Positions 41,404 to 49,539 of a stretch of 64,000 nt of DNA are shown here, one piece after another. The translations under genes and the position numbers were made by a program. The stretch is from Parashewanella spongiae (GTDB taxonomy: Bacteria > Pseudomonadota > Gammaproteobacteria > Enterobacterales > Shewanellaceae). The notes beneath the pieces are model-generated. The model saw nothing but the letters and a program-made list of their open reading frames with translations, made no database searches and had not been told where the DNA came from. The stretch is from positions 3,658,001-3,722,000 of the forward strand of contig NZ_CP037952.1 of assembly GCF_004358345.1 (NCBI RefSeq), in the 5' to 3' direction. Numbering within the stretch: the stretch's first letter is position 1; every line of letters starts with the position of its first letter.

Positions 41404-42715
41404 ACACGGCGTCTCCACTGTCACTCATTCTTTCTATGTTGCCAATACGCTCATAGAATTTAATTAATTCTTGTTCTGTTTGTTTATCTACAAAAATCCC
41501 ACGTTGCTGAAAACCTAAAAGCAATTCATGGAACCTAAGCTTATCTTCATGTGCGATCACTAAATTAGTAAGCAAAATCGTGTAATCTTGATTAAGCACT
41601 AACACCTTGCCAGAGCGTCCACGACTTTGGATAAAGCCATAAGCTAGATACTTTTCAATTTCACCTACATATTTTTTATTAATACTTGGTCGATCCGTTT
41701 TATCATCTCTAAATTGTGCTTCAGTAAGTTTTACAATATTGCCAAGCCAACCTATTGCCTGCTCACTGTCCTCAAGCTTTGTATCTAAATTTCTTTGCGA
41801 ACGAAATGCGAGAGCAAAATTACGTAATTTATTCAAACAGTCATATTCAGATAGTTTGATCTTCTCAGCCATTTTCCAAAGTGGAACTTTAGCTTGCCCT
41901 TCTTTCTGAAGTTGCTCCAACATAGTTAGGATTGGAAATACTTTAAAAGAGGATTCGCTAAAGAGTTTGTACCCATGCAATTTAACGTGTGTTCGCTCGT
42001 TACTGGCTTTTTCATGATCCATGATGAAGTAAAGCGGTTTTGATTTTGGCTCTTCACAAGTTATCCAGTCTGATATGGCTAGACTTAACTGGGCTGCATA
42101 AGTGAAACCATAGAAAGACAAAAAGTGTTTAAATTCACTCAACAAATATTTTGGCTTGGACGATAAGAAACGTAAGTCGGCTTTAAAGGCATTGGTTAAA
42201 TGCGGCAGATACGACTCTTCTTTTATTTTTACTTGTTTATCTTTGAGATGCGCCCTTAATACGCATAAAAACTCTTGCTCGATAAAGTTAAGCTTTTCAT
42301 CAAATTGACTCACTCTTTCAGCTTGCATTAAATTGATGAATAAGGATGAAATTCGTTGATCGCTGGTATTGAACTCGTTTTTTTGGGCTCGGAACAAAAG
42401 TAGTTCAGGACTAATAGAGAATACATCTTTCTCATCGAAATACATTTGCTGCAGAACTTGCCAGAACTCTGACTCGCTTAATTTTTCTTCTAATGACTTT
42501 TTGCAGTCATGATTAAAGTCTTCATAACTGTATTTGGATTTCATTTCTTTACGAAGAAGGCTACTTAGCACTAACCCAATAACAGCATCCCATTCGAAAT
42601 CATTACCCTTAGTTCGTAGCGGAAAATAGCTATTTAAGGCATTTTTATTTGGTACATCTTCTTTCGTTTGTGCAAGGTTTTCATTGAACGGCACAGAATA
42701 TTGATCATTTATCAT
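41384..42715 (-). CDS. dptG: Phosphorothioation-dependent restriction protein DptG
   Basis: This 443-residue protein is identified as DptG by position between DptF and DptH and by size. It is mostly helical, with segments such as NSYFPLRTKGNDFEWDAVIG, SLAISDWITCEEPKSKPLYF and GYIQ-like FIQSRGRSGKVLVLNQDYTI. No catalytic motif is visible, which agrees with a structural role in the DptFGH complex. It overlaps dptF by 4 bases (ATGA) and dptH by 20. Confidence 0.88.
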   Translation of the reverse strand: MINDQYSVPFNENLAQTKEDVPNKNALNSYFPLRTKGNDFEWDAVIGLVLSSLLRKEMKSKYSYEDFNHDCKKSLEEKLSESEFWQVLQQMYFDEKDVFSISPELLLFRAQKNEFNTSDQRISSLFINLMQAERVSQFDEKLNFIEQEFLCVLRAHLKDKQVKIKEESYLPHLTNAFKADLRFLSSKPKYLLSEFKHFLSFYGFTYAAQLSLAISDWITCEEPKSKPLYFIMDHEKASNERTHVKLHGYKLFSESSFKVFPILTMLEQLQKEGQAKVPLWKMAEKIKLSEYDCLNKLRNFALAFRSQRNLDTKLEDSEQAIGWLGNIVKLTEAQFRDDKTDRPSINKKYVGEIEKYLAYGFIQSRGRSGKVLVLNQDYTILLTNLVIAHEDKLRFHELLLGFQQRGIFVDKQTEQELIKFYERIGNIERMSDSGDAVYVRKTI

Positions 42716-44316
42716 ACGAGTCCACTTACCTCAAAATAGCTGTCGCCTTCATCTGTAACCTTGTAACGTCTGTCGTCTTTGATGATAGTTAACACATTTT
42801 TTCTATTAGCTTGATTGAGAAGCTGATCGATAGCTTCATCAAGAAGTAGCACTGCATTTTTGTCGTGCTTATTTGGTCTATAGCCTTGAGTTATTTTGAT
42901 TAATAACTCCATCAATTTAATTGAGATAGGCATGGGAATGAGAGGCTGGTCATCTACTTGTATATGAGCTACAAAATAACCAATTCTGGCTGGGTTAGCG
43001 CTGTTTGCAGCAATTTCTACGAAGTTAGGTTTAACTTCTAATTCTGCTGCTATCTTAAAACCGTTATATTGTGCAACAAAAAAGGTATCTTTATCTAAAG
43101 TTGGCGCGTGTCTATTGCAATACTTATGGATAGAAGCGATAAGCACTTCTTTATAAAATAGATTTAGCTCTTTCTTTTGAGAGCCTGAACCATCAAAGTC
43201 CTTGTGTAAAACCCAATTATTAGCAAATCGAGCAACTAAGGTATTTTCAAAATCGCGTCTGAGGTCATTTAGGTATGCATTATCGAACTCAGCTTCATTT
43301 TTTACGATATAAGCTAACCGCAGGTATGATTGCGGATTATTGATTTCAAAAACCCCATACTCTCTTGCTTGTTTTTCCAGTAAGAGGAATTCTTCATCTT
43401 CAATACCTAAACTGAACTGTAAAATGAATTCATCAACCTTTCTGGTATGGATGTTACTTGGATCAAAACTACGAATATGGCTCAACAGATCATTATCACC
43501 ACCTAGAAATAGGTTATCAAACAAGTAACTTTTACCCGTTATGATCTGATGAATGAAGTCTAACAATGTTCTAGCCGTTAGAAACTGATCTTTGATTAGA
43601 CGTGCTTTAAGTAATAAATCAACGACTGTTTTACGGACTGACTCTAATCCTAACAATCCAAAATTAGCAGTTAGTCGGCTATGCCCTGTCTTCTGAATTT
43701 GATTTTGGTATAGCGCATAAAAGGGGTTTTCAAGAGATGTATTAGTTAGTTTATGAATCAAGCTATCGGCAAACTCTGAAGTACACTCTTCTTGTGACAA
43801 CTTAAATTTTGGATAATGCTCGAAATCTAAGTATCTGTGATTTTCGGGGATATTTTGGCTGTTACTATCCAAAAATGCTTTTAAAGATGATTTTATATCG
43901 TCATGCGAAGTTGAACCTTCTTCAGCATAATTGCCTAACATGCCGATATTAACGCCTAAAACTAAAGGGCGTTGAGTTTGCTTAGTTTTTAAAAATCTAT
44001 CATCTAATGCTTCTATGGCTGTTTGATCGGGGCTAAAACTGTGCGTTGCATCAAGATGGAAATCAATACGTGATTTAAACTGCTGGCTGTAACGTGTCAG
44101 GATTTCTGATTTACCATCGCCACTACTTCCACAGAGGAACAAAATATCACCTGAGTTCATTGAAGTAAGTGACTGAGCAAAATCTGCTTCAATCTCTGTT
44201 TCGATATAAATGTATTTTTTATATACAGCTAGTTTATCTTGTGAATTATCTAGCTCCGTGCTGACAGCATATGGAGAAGATTTTGAAAGGATCCCTAAAG
44301 CTTGTTCTAAATTCAA
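42712..44316 (-). CDS. dptF: Phosphorothioation-dependent restriction protein DptF
   Basis: DptF (534 residues) is a P-loop NTPase subunit of the restriction complex. Walker A is LCGSSGDGKSEILTRY (GSSGDGKS 63-70), and further family features are RPLVLGVNIGMLGNYAEEG and TANFGLLGLESVRKTVVDLL. Translation appears to begin at TTG (MNLEQALGILSKSSPYAVST) with GGGA 7 bases upstream; no ATG fits better. It is the first gene of dptF-G-H-GHKL-GIY-YIG on the minus strand, convergent with dndBCDE. Confidence 0.9.
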   Translation of the reverse strand: MNLEQALGILSKSSPYAVSTELDNSQDKLAVYKKYIYIETEIEADFAQSLTSMNSGDILFLCGSSGDGKSEILTRYSQQFKSRIDFHLDATHSFSPDQTAIEALDDRFLKTKQTQRPLVLGVNIGMLGNYAEEGSTSHDDIKSSLKAFLDSNSQNIPENHRYLDFEHYPKFKLSQEECTSEFADSLIHKLTNTSLENPFYALYQNQIQKTGHSRLTANFGLLGLESVRKTVVDLLLKARLIKDQFLTARTLLDFIHQIITGKSYLFDNLFLGGDNDLLSHIRSFDPSNIHTRKVDEFILQFSLGIEDEEFLLLEKQAREYGVFEINNPQSYLRLAYIVKNEAEFDNAYLNDLRRDFENTLVARFANNWVLHKDFDGSGSQKKELNLFYKEVLIASIHKYCNRHAPTLDKDTFFVAQYNGFKIAAELEVKPNFVEIAANSANPARIGYFVAHIQVDDQPLIPMPISIKLMELLIKITQGYRPNKHDKNAVLLLDEAIDQLLNQANRKNVLTIIKDDRRYKVTDEGDSYFEVSGLV

Positions 44317-44644
44317 TTTTCAATCCCGGAAAAAAGCTAACTCAATCATTTTTACATACTTTTATATAGAACTAAATACGATATTCTTTTTAGGATAATA
44401 AAAGTGGTGTAAAAATAGACAGTTAGCTCATAGATGCAATTTCAAGATTCTAATTGTAGAACTCAACCGATAGTTTGAGCTTCATCACATGAATCGAATT
44501 TAATGTTTAATGGGATTTAGTTTTTTAACGAGAGTATAAAAATTTAACAATTGCACTAATCAATTGAATATGGCAGATTAATTTACGAGTAGTTGTTTGT
44601 TTTTACTCTTAAAACTATCAACCGCGCTATTGAAAGGACTCAAT
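44317..44644. other. Divergent intergenic region, dptF to EexN-like gene
   Basis: This region of about 330 AT-rich bases must hold promoters for the dptFGH operon (minus) and the lipoprotein gene (plus). AGCTAACT (44335-44342) and AGTTAGCT (44421-44428) form a perfect 8-bp inverted repeat 78 bases apart, which may be chance. No convincing reading frame or terminator was found. Confidence 0.3.
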
Positions 44645-45517
44645 ATGAACTCAAAAATCCTCACTTTGTCTTGCCTTGTTTTACTTATTACCGCCTGCGG
44701 TCAAAAAGACCGTGCTTACTATGAAGCAAACCTTGATGATGCTAGAGAGAAAGCACAAGAATGCAATAAAGAAATGGTCGCAGCGCTAAAAGCTGAAGAT
44801 CAATCTAAGCTTCAAAAAATATCTGATGATTCAGAATGTAAATTTGCCGCCGAAGTACATGCTATTCAAGAAAGAAAGATTGCTGATATAAAACGTGAAA
44901 TTGAACGTAAGAAACGCAAAGAAGAGCACGAAAATCAAATAAAAGAGATGGCTGCCCAGCTCGAAAAGCAAAAAAAAGAGCGCGAGGCTGAGCAAGCTAG
45001 ACGTCAAAAGGAAGAAGCTGAGCGTAAAAGAGCTTTTGAGGCCGAATATCAAAGAAGCGTGAACAGCCTGACAGCGATGAAATTTTCAGATTTCAGTAAA
45101 CAGATGAAGGATTGTGGTTACAAAAGAAGCAGCGCTCAATGTAAAGCGGTTCATGAAATCAAAGATTCAAAACGTAAAGCTGAAATAGTGAACTTAATCA
45201 AGCTGTACCCTGAAGACAAGTTGAAAGACTTTAAATCAACTAAGTGTAAAGGCCTTGATATTAACCGGGAATATTGCAGCTTGGCAACAAAAGCGATTCG
45301 TAAACAAGACCGAGATAAAGTTGAATTTTATGTCTCAAATAAAGACAGTTTTAAAAAGGATTTTAATGAGTGTCATAAGGTATATATAGGATTGACTAAA
45401 GCAAAATATGGTCAAGAAAAACCATTCAGAGATAGACTTCAAACTTTTCAATGTCGTGTCGTGCGAGATGCGGCTATGAAATACAATATTTGGAATTTTA
45501 AGAAGCCAGTGGCTTAA
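44645..45517 (+). CDS. EexN-like lipoprotein with coiled-coil extension
   Basis: This 290-residue protein has a lipoprotein signal (MNSKILTLSCLVLLITAC, Cys18). It is followed by YYEANLDDAREKAQECNKEM and DSECKFAAEV, which recall the Tyr-Tyr...Cys...Cys-x-x-Ala pattern of EexN entry-exclusion lipoproteins. Residues about 75-140 are a highly charged coiled coil (EIERKKRKEEHENQIKEMAA). The C-terminal half has several Cys and no known domain. The start at 44645 has AAAGGA upstream; the longer frame starts at a non-ATG codon. EexN proteins block redundant conjugation; that role is inferred. It stands alone, before the IS66 copy. Confidence 0.65.
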   Translation: MNSKILTLSCLVLLITACGQKDRAYYEANLDDAREKAQECNKEMVAALKAEDQSKLQKISDDSECKFAAEVHAIQERKIADIKREIERKKRKEEHENQIKEMAAQLEKQKKEREAEQARRQKEEAERKRAFEAEYQRSVNSLTAMKFSDFSKQMKDCGYKRSSAQCKAVHEIKDSKRKAEIVNLIKLYPEDKLKDFKSTKCKGLDINREYCSLATKAIRKQDRDKVEFYVSNKDSFKKDFNECHKVYIGLTKAKYGQEKPFRDRLQTFQCRVVRDAAMKYNIWNFKKPVA

Positions 45518-45658
45518 TTTATAAATTGAAAAATCTGCCTTGGTTTAACGACAAGGCAGAACATTTGTGAGCTTACGGCAGCATAGCGTGAAAAACTAAA
45601 TTATTTCAGGTACAGCTAGACCTAGGCGATTAGCCCAAGTCCATTTTTTACAGCTATA

Positions 45659-47266
45659 TTATTTTTCAATGACGACTGTTTCTCGATAATTCCACGGTAG
45701 GTATTCTTCAGGATTGGTTTTCACTTTATCCTTCTCTCTCTGTAAAAATGTGAAATACTCAAACACATTGATGCCAGCTTCACTTGCTGTTGCAATCATT
45801 GACGTGATGACATCACCAATCGTAGCGCCAAGTAACGTCTTATGGAACATCGCATTTTTTCGGTCACGAACGATGATTTTTAACATGGCTTCGATACGGT
45901 TATTATCGATGTATACACCTTCGTAGTGGCAAAAATAGCTCAAGCCAACATAATGTTTGACAAAATATCGCATCGCCTTACCTAAACCACTATTCTCTTC
46001 AACTGTTTCATCGTTAAGGTGTGTTGTACACCACTGCTTGATGGTTTTCATTACAGGCAACGAATGTTGCTGATGGTAACTCAGCCTTTCTGTTGCCGTA
46101 AACTTTTGCTCTTTAGTGTGCTGCTCGTAAGCCCAAATTTCACCATAACGTGTCAGTACGTGCTCGACTTCATCGGGGAAATGGTTAATGACATCAACAA
46201 ATTGTCGTCTGGCATGACTGTTACACAATGACAGCAGACATTCTCTTACCGTAGGGCGATTACTGACCAGAGCGTCACTCATCATTATCGGCCTAGATTG
46301 ATGAGTACCGCGTTTGTGCAACAGGCTATCGATGAATTCGCCAGCATGACCAATATTAGTTTCAAACAACACGATACTATCATTGGCTTGAGTGGTCGCA
46401 ATAACACCTGATGTGTACACGCCGCTGCGCATTTGTGTCTTGTCACTGTTACGCACCGGTTTTTCTATTGGCGTAGCATCCAAAATTCGGTGAGTCGTGT
46501 CATCGAGATAATAATGCTTCGCATCGGCCGCGAGGTTAACCAACATTTGATAAACAGGGTAAATATCATTGGCCACATATTCAACTTGGTCAAACACAGT
46601 AGACGCAGTGATTTTGACACCAAGCAGCTTTTGAATGCTCCCTTGGCGATAAAACGGCAACCCGGCAAAATACTTGTGTATGGCCATTAATGACCGAGCT
46701 GAGTAGCCGTATTTTTGTTGCTCGCTCCCGTCGGCTAACACTTCAACTGGCAAAGCGGCGGTAGCGTAAGCACCACAAGCATTACAGCGAAAGCGCTCCA
46801 TGACATGCTGCTCTGGCTTAAACGGACTTTGCCCTGTGATACGCAGTAAACTGCCTGGGTCGGTTTTGTACATTTTACCCATGTGGCACTCTAGGCAGTT
46901 ATCACCCTTTTTCACATCTGTACTCTGATGCACTATCACAACTGGCTTAGCGGGAGTGAAATCTTCACCGCTCTCTTTGGGTTTACGATTTTTACCCGCA
47001 GTGTGTTTACCGCTTCCTTTATTGCTTTTACTGACACGAGACAAGGCTTCTGAAGACTTTTCAATGCCAAGTAACTTACGCAATTTGTGCACGGTGACAT
47101 CGTGATTGGTTAATCGTTGCTGCATCGTCGATAACGTCACTAAGGCATCAAGTAACAACTGACAATCTTCTGGAGACAGTGCTAATTCATGCTCTTTGGC
47201 TTCAGTAACACGAACTATCAGTGCTTCCAGCGCGTTGTGGTCGATATCAGTAAACGGTTTACTCAT
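45659..47266 (-). CDS. tnpC: IS66 transposase TnpC
   Basis: This 535-residue DDE transposase has an N-terminal coiled-coil and HTH region, a zinc-binding segment (NCLECHMGKMYK ... RFRCNACGAYAT) and the catalytic core. AKHYYLDDTTHRILDATPIE carries the first acidic residue, RPIMMSDALVSNRP the second, and VYIDNNRIEAMLKIIVRDRK with FHKTLLGATIGDVI lies around the third. Full length for the family, so probably active. It is the third gene in the element. Confidence 0.95.
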   Translation of the reverse strand: MSKPFTDIDHNALEALIVRVTEAKEHELALSPEDCQLLLDALVTLSTMQQRLTNHDVTVHKLRKLLGIEKSSEALSRVSKSNKGSGKHTAGKNRKPKESGEDFTPAKPVVIVHQSTDVKKGDNCLECHMGKMYKTDPGSLLRITGQSPFKPEQHVMERFRCNACGAYATAALPVEVLADGSEQQKYGYSARSLMAIHKYFAGLPFYRQGSIQKLLGVKITASTVFDQVEYVANDIYPVYQMLVNLAADAKHYYLDDTTHRILDATPIEKPVRNSDKTQMRSGVYTSGVIATTQANDSIVLFETNIGHAGEFIDSLLHKRGTHQSRPIMMSDALVSNRPTVRECLLSLCNSHARRQFVDVINHFPDEVEHVLTRYGEIWAYEQHTKEQKFTATERLSYHQQHSLPVMKTIKQWCTTHLNDETVEENSGLGKAMRYFVKHYVGLSYFCHYEGVYIDNNRIEAMLKIIVRDRKNAMFHKTLLGATIGDVITSMIATASEAGINVFEYFTFLQREKDKVKTNPEEYLPWNYRETVVIEK

Positions 47267-47356
47267 TAAAGGACAGTCCAGCTTAGGCGAATAGGAAAAA
47301 TGAATTCGGCGGGCAGTATGATCCGATAAATAAAATAATCAACCGGTAAGTGCGAT

Positions 47357-47689
47357 TTATTTCAAGCGACTTGAAGATAAATAAGGTTCACCACTCAGTA
47401 ATTGCCGTAATTGTGCCGCAGCCATCGGTTGCATAACGCCATGATGACGTGGCCATCCATGAAATTTTCCTTTTGATAACCGTTTGGTCATCAGCCAAAA
47501 GCCATTATGCTCATAAGTGAGGGCTCGTATCATGGTTTTGTTGCGATTAATGAAGACGAATATCGAGCCTGAACGCGGATTACTCGACAAGCGCTGTTGG
47601 CACACGGCCGCCAGTCCATCGATACTACAGCGAAAATCAGCAGGCTGAGTCGCAATGAAGATACGACTGTTGGAAGTTAAATAGATCAT
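47357..47689 (-). CDS. tnpB: IS66 accessory protein TnpB
   Basis: IS66 Orf2/TnpB (110 residues) starts MIYLTSNSRIFIATQPADFR and continues GLAAVCQQRLSSNPRSGSIF and NKTMIRALTYEHNGFWLMTK, all strong family signatures. It is required for transposition, though its mechanism is unclear. The start at 47689 overlaps the tnpA stop by 4 bases (ATGA), so it is translationally coupled. Confidence 0.95.
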   Translation of the reverse strand: MIYLTSNSRIFIATQPADFRCSIDGLAAVCQQRLSSNPRSGSIFVFINRNKTMIRALTYEHNGFWLMTKRLSKGKFHGWPRHHGVMQPMAAAQLRQLLSGEPYLSSSRLK

Positions 47690-48057
47690 GATTTCATTGC
47701 CCCGATAAGGGCGCAAATAAAGTGAACATCCACCACACCTTGTATATGAATATTGTCGCCATTAGATAGATTCAACTCAAATTTTACTGGGGAATTGGGC
47801 TTGATGACCTCAGGTAAGTTGGGTAATTCAATGAAGTCTGTAATGGACTCTGCCGAGTTTGATACCTGGCACCATTGTTTAAATTGAGAGCCACTGATAC
47901 GTAAAGCGGTGCAAATTTGTGATGATGAGTAATGCTCTAGCAATGAAATGGCTTGCTCGCGGAGAGTGTTTGGTATTTTAGTTCCGCGACTCGGCTTATT
48001 TATGCGCCAATGGGCGAAGACTGTGGCGACGCGAGTTAATGGCTCTATATTTGGCAT
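47686..48057 (-). CDS. tnpA: IS66 accessory protein TnpA
   Basis: This 123-residue protein has a helix-turn-helix region (LREQAISLLEHYSSSQICTA then LRISGSQFKQWCQ) as expected for IS66 TnpA. The C-terminal ends with a short hydrophobic segment (VVDVHFICALIGAM). It is the first gene in the element, about 80 bases from the right terminal repeat. Confidence 0.88.
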   Translation of the reverse strand: MPNIEPLTRVATVFAHWRINKPSRGTKIPNTLREQAISLLEHYSSSQICTALRISGSQFKQWCQVSNSAESITDFIELPNLPEVIKPNSPVKFELNLSNGDNIHIQGVVDVHFICALIGAMKS

Positions 48058-48147
48058 GATGGGCTCCGATAATTAATCTGCCATCATTACATCAAATTAT
48101 TGGGTTAAAGTTGCACTATGCTGCCGTAAACTCACGAACATTTTGTT

Positions 48148-48258
48148 TTACCTATCCTTTAACAAAGTATAAATGCTACTAAGACGTGAGAGAATAGCAA
48201 AAAGTAATACAGCTATCGTAACTAATAGGAAGGTAATAAGAGTGACCTGGTCCATCAT
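48148..48258 (-). CDS. 36-residue single-span membrane microprotein
   Basis: The reading frame MMDQVTLITFLLVTIAVLLF then AILSRLSSIYTLLKDR is preceded by AAAGGAG 6 bases before the first ATG, an excellent ribosome site. It encodes one hydrophobic helix with a basic C-terminus, so it should insert in the inner membrane. The IS66 target duplication lies 4 bases beyond its stop codon. It is downstream of the ardC-like gene on the same strand and may be the last gene of the transfer operon. No family is recognised. Confidence 0.6.
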   Translation of the reverse strand: MMDQVTLITFLLVTIAVLLFAILSRLSSIYTLLKDR

Positions 48259-48333
48259 ACTTTTCTCCTTTTTTGACAAGATACGGTGACACTTTTTACG
48301 TTAGTTGGCAAGAGCCTATATGAACAAGGAGTT

Positions 48334-49347
48334 TTATCCTGATTCAAATTCAATATCGGTGCTTTTGCTCCGTGAAGATGAAATTGTGGTCGCGCAAGCT
48401 GGTTGTTTTGAATTATTGAGCTTTGAGGGTTCCTTACTTAACACTTTTTGAGCTTCATTCTCCAACCCCAGCACATATTCCTGTATTTTCTCTGCATCCC
48501 TTGAAGCCCGTAAAATTTCTTTAGGATCGTCTTGCAGCACTTTAACCCAATGGTCGACGTAAGCCGCATGCTGGCCAAATTCGTGGCCGATTTGGAGTTC
48601 ATCGCCGAGCATCAGTGAGCCAATTTCAGCTCTGAGTTCTTCTTTGGCGTAGGATTCGTCACCAAAGCGGCCTGTCATATCTCGATTTAAGCGGCTTTGG
48701 TGGCCAGTGCTATGACCAAGTTCATGTAAGGCTGTGGCATAGAAGTTATCTGCTGATTGAAACTTGCTTCTTGCGGGTAAATGGATACTGTCGGTTGCAG
48801 GAGAGTAATAGGCGTTATCACTCTGATCATGGTGAATGGTTACACCTGAGTTTTGTATGATCTTTTCTGCTCGCGCATGGCGTTGCCATTCGGGTAGTTG
48901 TTTAACTTCTAACTCAGGTAAGCTATCAATTTGTTCAGCGTTAAACACAACCGCACTGAATACTCTTGGCTTGTCGAGTTTGACATTGACCTTTATCGGT
49001 TTACCGTCAGCGCCTAGTATTTTGTTGCCGTTGCTGTCAGTCTTATCGACTTTATCAAAGATCTTCCAGTATTGAACAATCGTGCCATGTTGTCCTTTCT
49101 GTACCTGTGCATCAATGGAATTAGCCTGTTTATAGGTCATCCACCTTGGATCATTTCGACATTGCATCGCCAGCCAAAGTGCATTGGAGCCTCGATAGCG
49201 TGTTCCACTGATTGGGTTGTGTGGTAATTGTGGTATTCCCGCCTGCCATGGCTTTTGCCAAGGTGCTGTTCCCGCTTTTAATTGCTCAATCAGTTTATTG
49301 GCGATTTGTTCATGATAAGGCACTTTAGCCGTTTTCTTTACAGGCAT
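48334..49347 (-). CDS. ArdC-like antirestriction/ssDNA-binding zincin protein
   Basis: This 337-residue protein has an N-terminal ssDNA-binding domain (YHEQIANKLIEQLKAGTAPW, QKPWQAGIPQLPHNPISGTR, YRGSNALWLA) and a C-terminal zinc-metallopeptidase-like domain with HELGH at 208-212 plus GHQSRL, then AKEELRAEIGSLMLGDEL (Glu about 236-237). ArdC/TraC proteins enter the recipient with conjugating DNA and can protect it from restriction. GAGGAG precedes the ATG. It lies downstream of the primase in the tra operon. The last 40 residues are low-complexity. Confidence 0.85.
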   Translation of the reverse strand: MPVKKTAKVPYHEQIANKLIEQLKAGTAPWQKPWQAGIPQLPHNPISGTRYRGSNALWLAMQCRNDPRWMTYKQANSIDAQVQKGQHGTIVQYWKIFDKVDKTDSNGNKILGADGKPIKVNVKLDKPRVFSAVVFNAEQIDSLPELEVKQLPEWQRHARAEKIIQNSGVTIHHDQSDNAYYSPATDSIHLPARSKFQSADNFYATALHELGHSTGHQSRLNRDMTGRFGDESYAKEELRAEIGSLMLGDELQIGHEFGQHAAYVDHWVKVLQDDPKEILRASRDAEKIQEYVLGLENEAQKVLSKEPSKLNNSKQPACATTISSSRSKSTDIEFESG

Positions 49348-49350
49348 GGC

Positions 49351-49539
49351 TTACTCCTCATCATTAATAATTTCATCTGAGGCTTCCAATGCTTCATCTT
49401 CAGTAAGGGCATTTTCTTCAAATGCGCCGAGCTCTTGCGCTTCTGCTACTGTGACTTCAATCACTTTGCCGGGAATGTTTAAGGCAAAGAGTTTGTCATC
49501 AAAATTTACTTTATCGTCAGCGTTCAAATTGGTGTTCAT
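49351..49539 (-). CDS. Small acidic conjugation-operon protein
   Basis: This 62-residue, strongly acidic protein (ALTEDEALEASDEIINDEE at the end) has no recognised domain. It has an excellent AAAGGAGGT site 5 bases before its ATG. It overlaps the primase gene by 23 bases and ends 3 bases before the ardC-like start, so it is clearly a member of the operon. The acidity suggests a binding partner or DNA mimic, but that is speculative. Confidence 0.7.
   Translation of the reverse strand: MNTNLNADDKVNFDDKLFALNIPGKVIEVTVAEAQELGAFEENALTEDEALEASDEIINDEE

Larger units (their letters stand above)
45567..48135 (-). mobile_element. Complete IS66-family insertion sequence
   Basis: This 2,569-bp element is bounded by 22-bp terminal inverted repeats (GTGAGCTTACGGCAGCATAG at the left, the same with two differences at the right). 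It is flanked by an exact 8-bp target duplication, GAACATTT, at 45559-45566 and 48136-48143. It carries the three IS66 genes tnpA, tnpB and tnpC, all on the minus strand and all open. The intact duplication and intact genes point to a recent insertion. It lies between the EexN-like gene and a small membrane ORF and breaks neither. Confidence 0.93.

Noticed and set aside
44335-44428. AGCTAACT/AGTTAGCT inverted repeat upstream of dptF
   Set aside because: The arms are 78 bases apart in AT-rich DNA and could be chance; kept only as a note in the intergenic entry.
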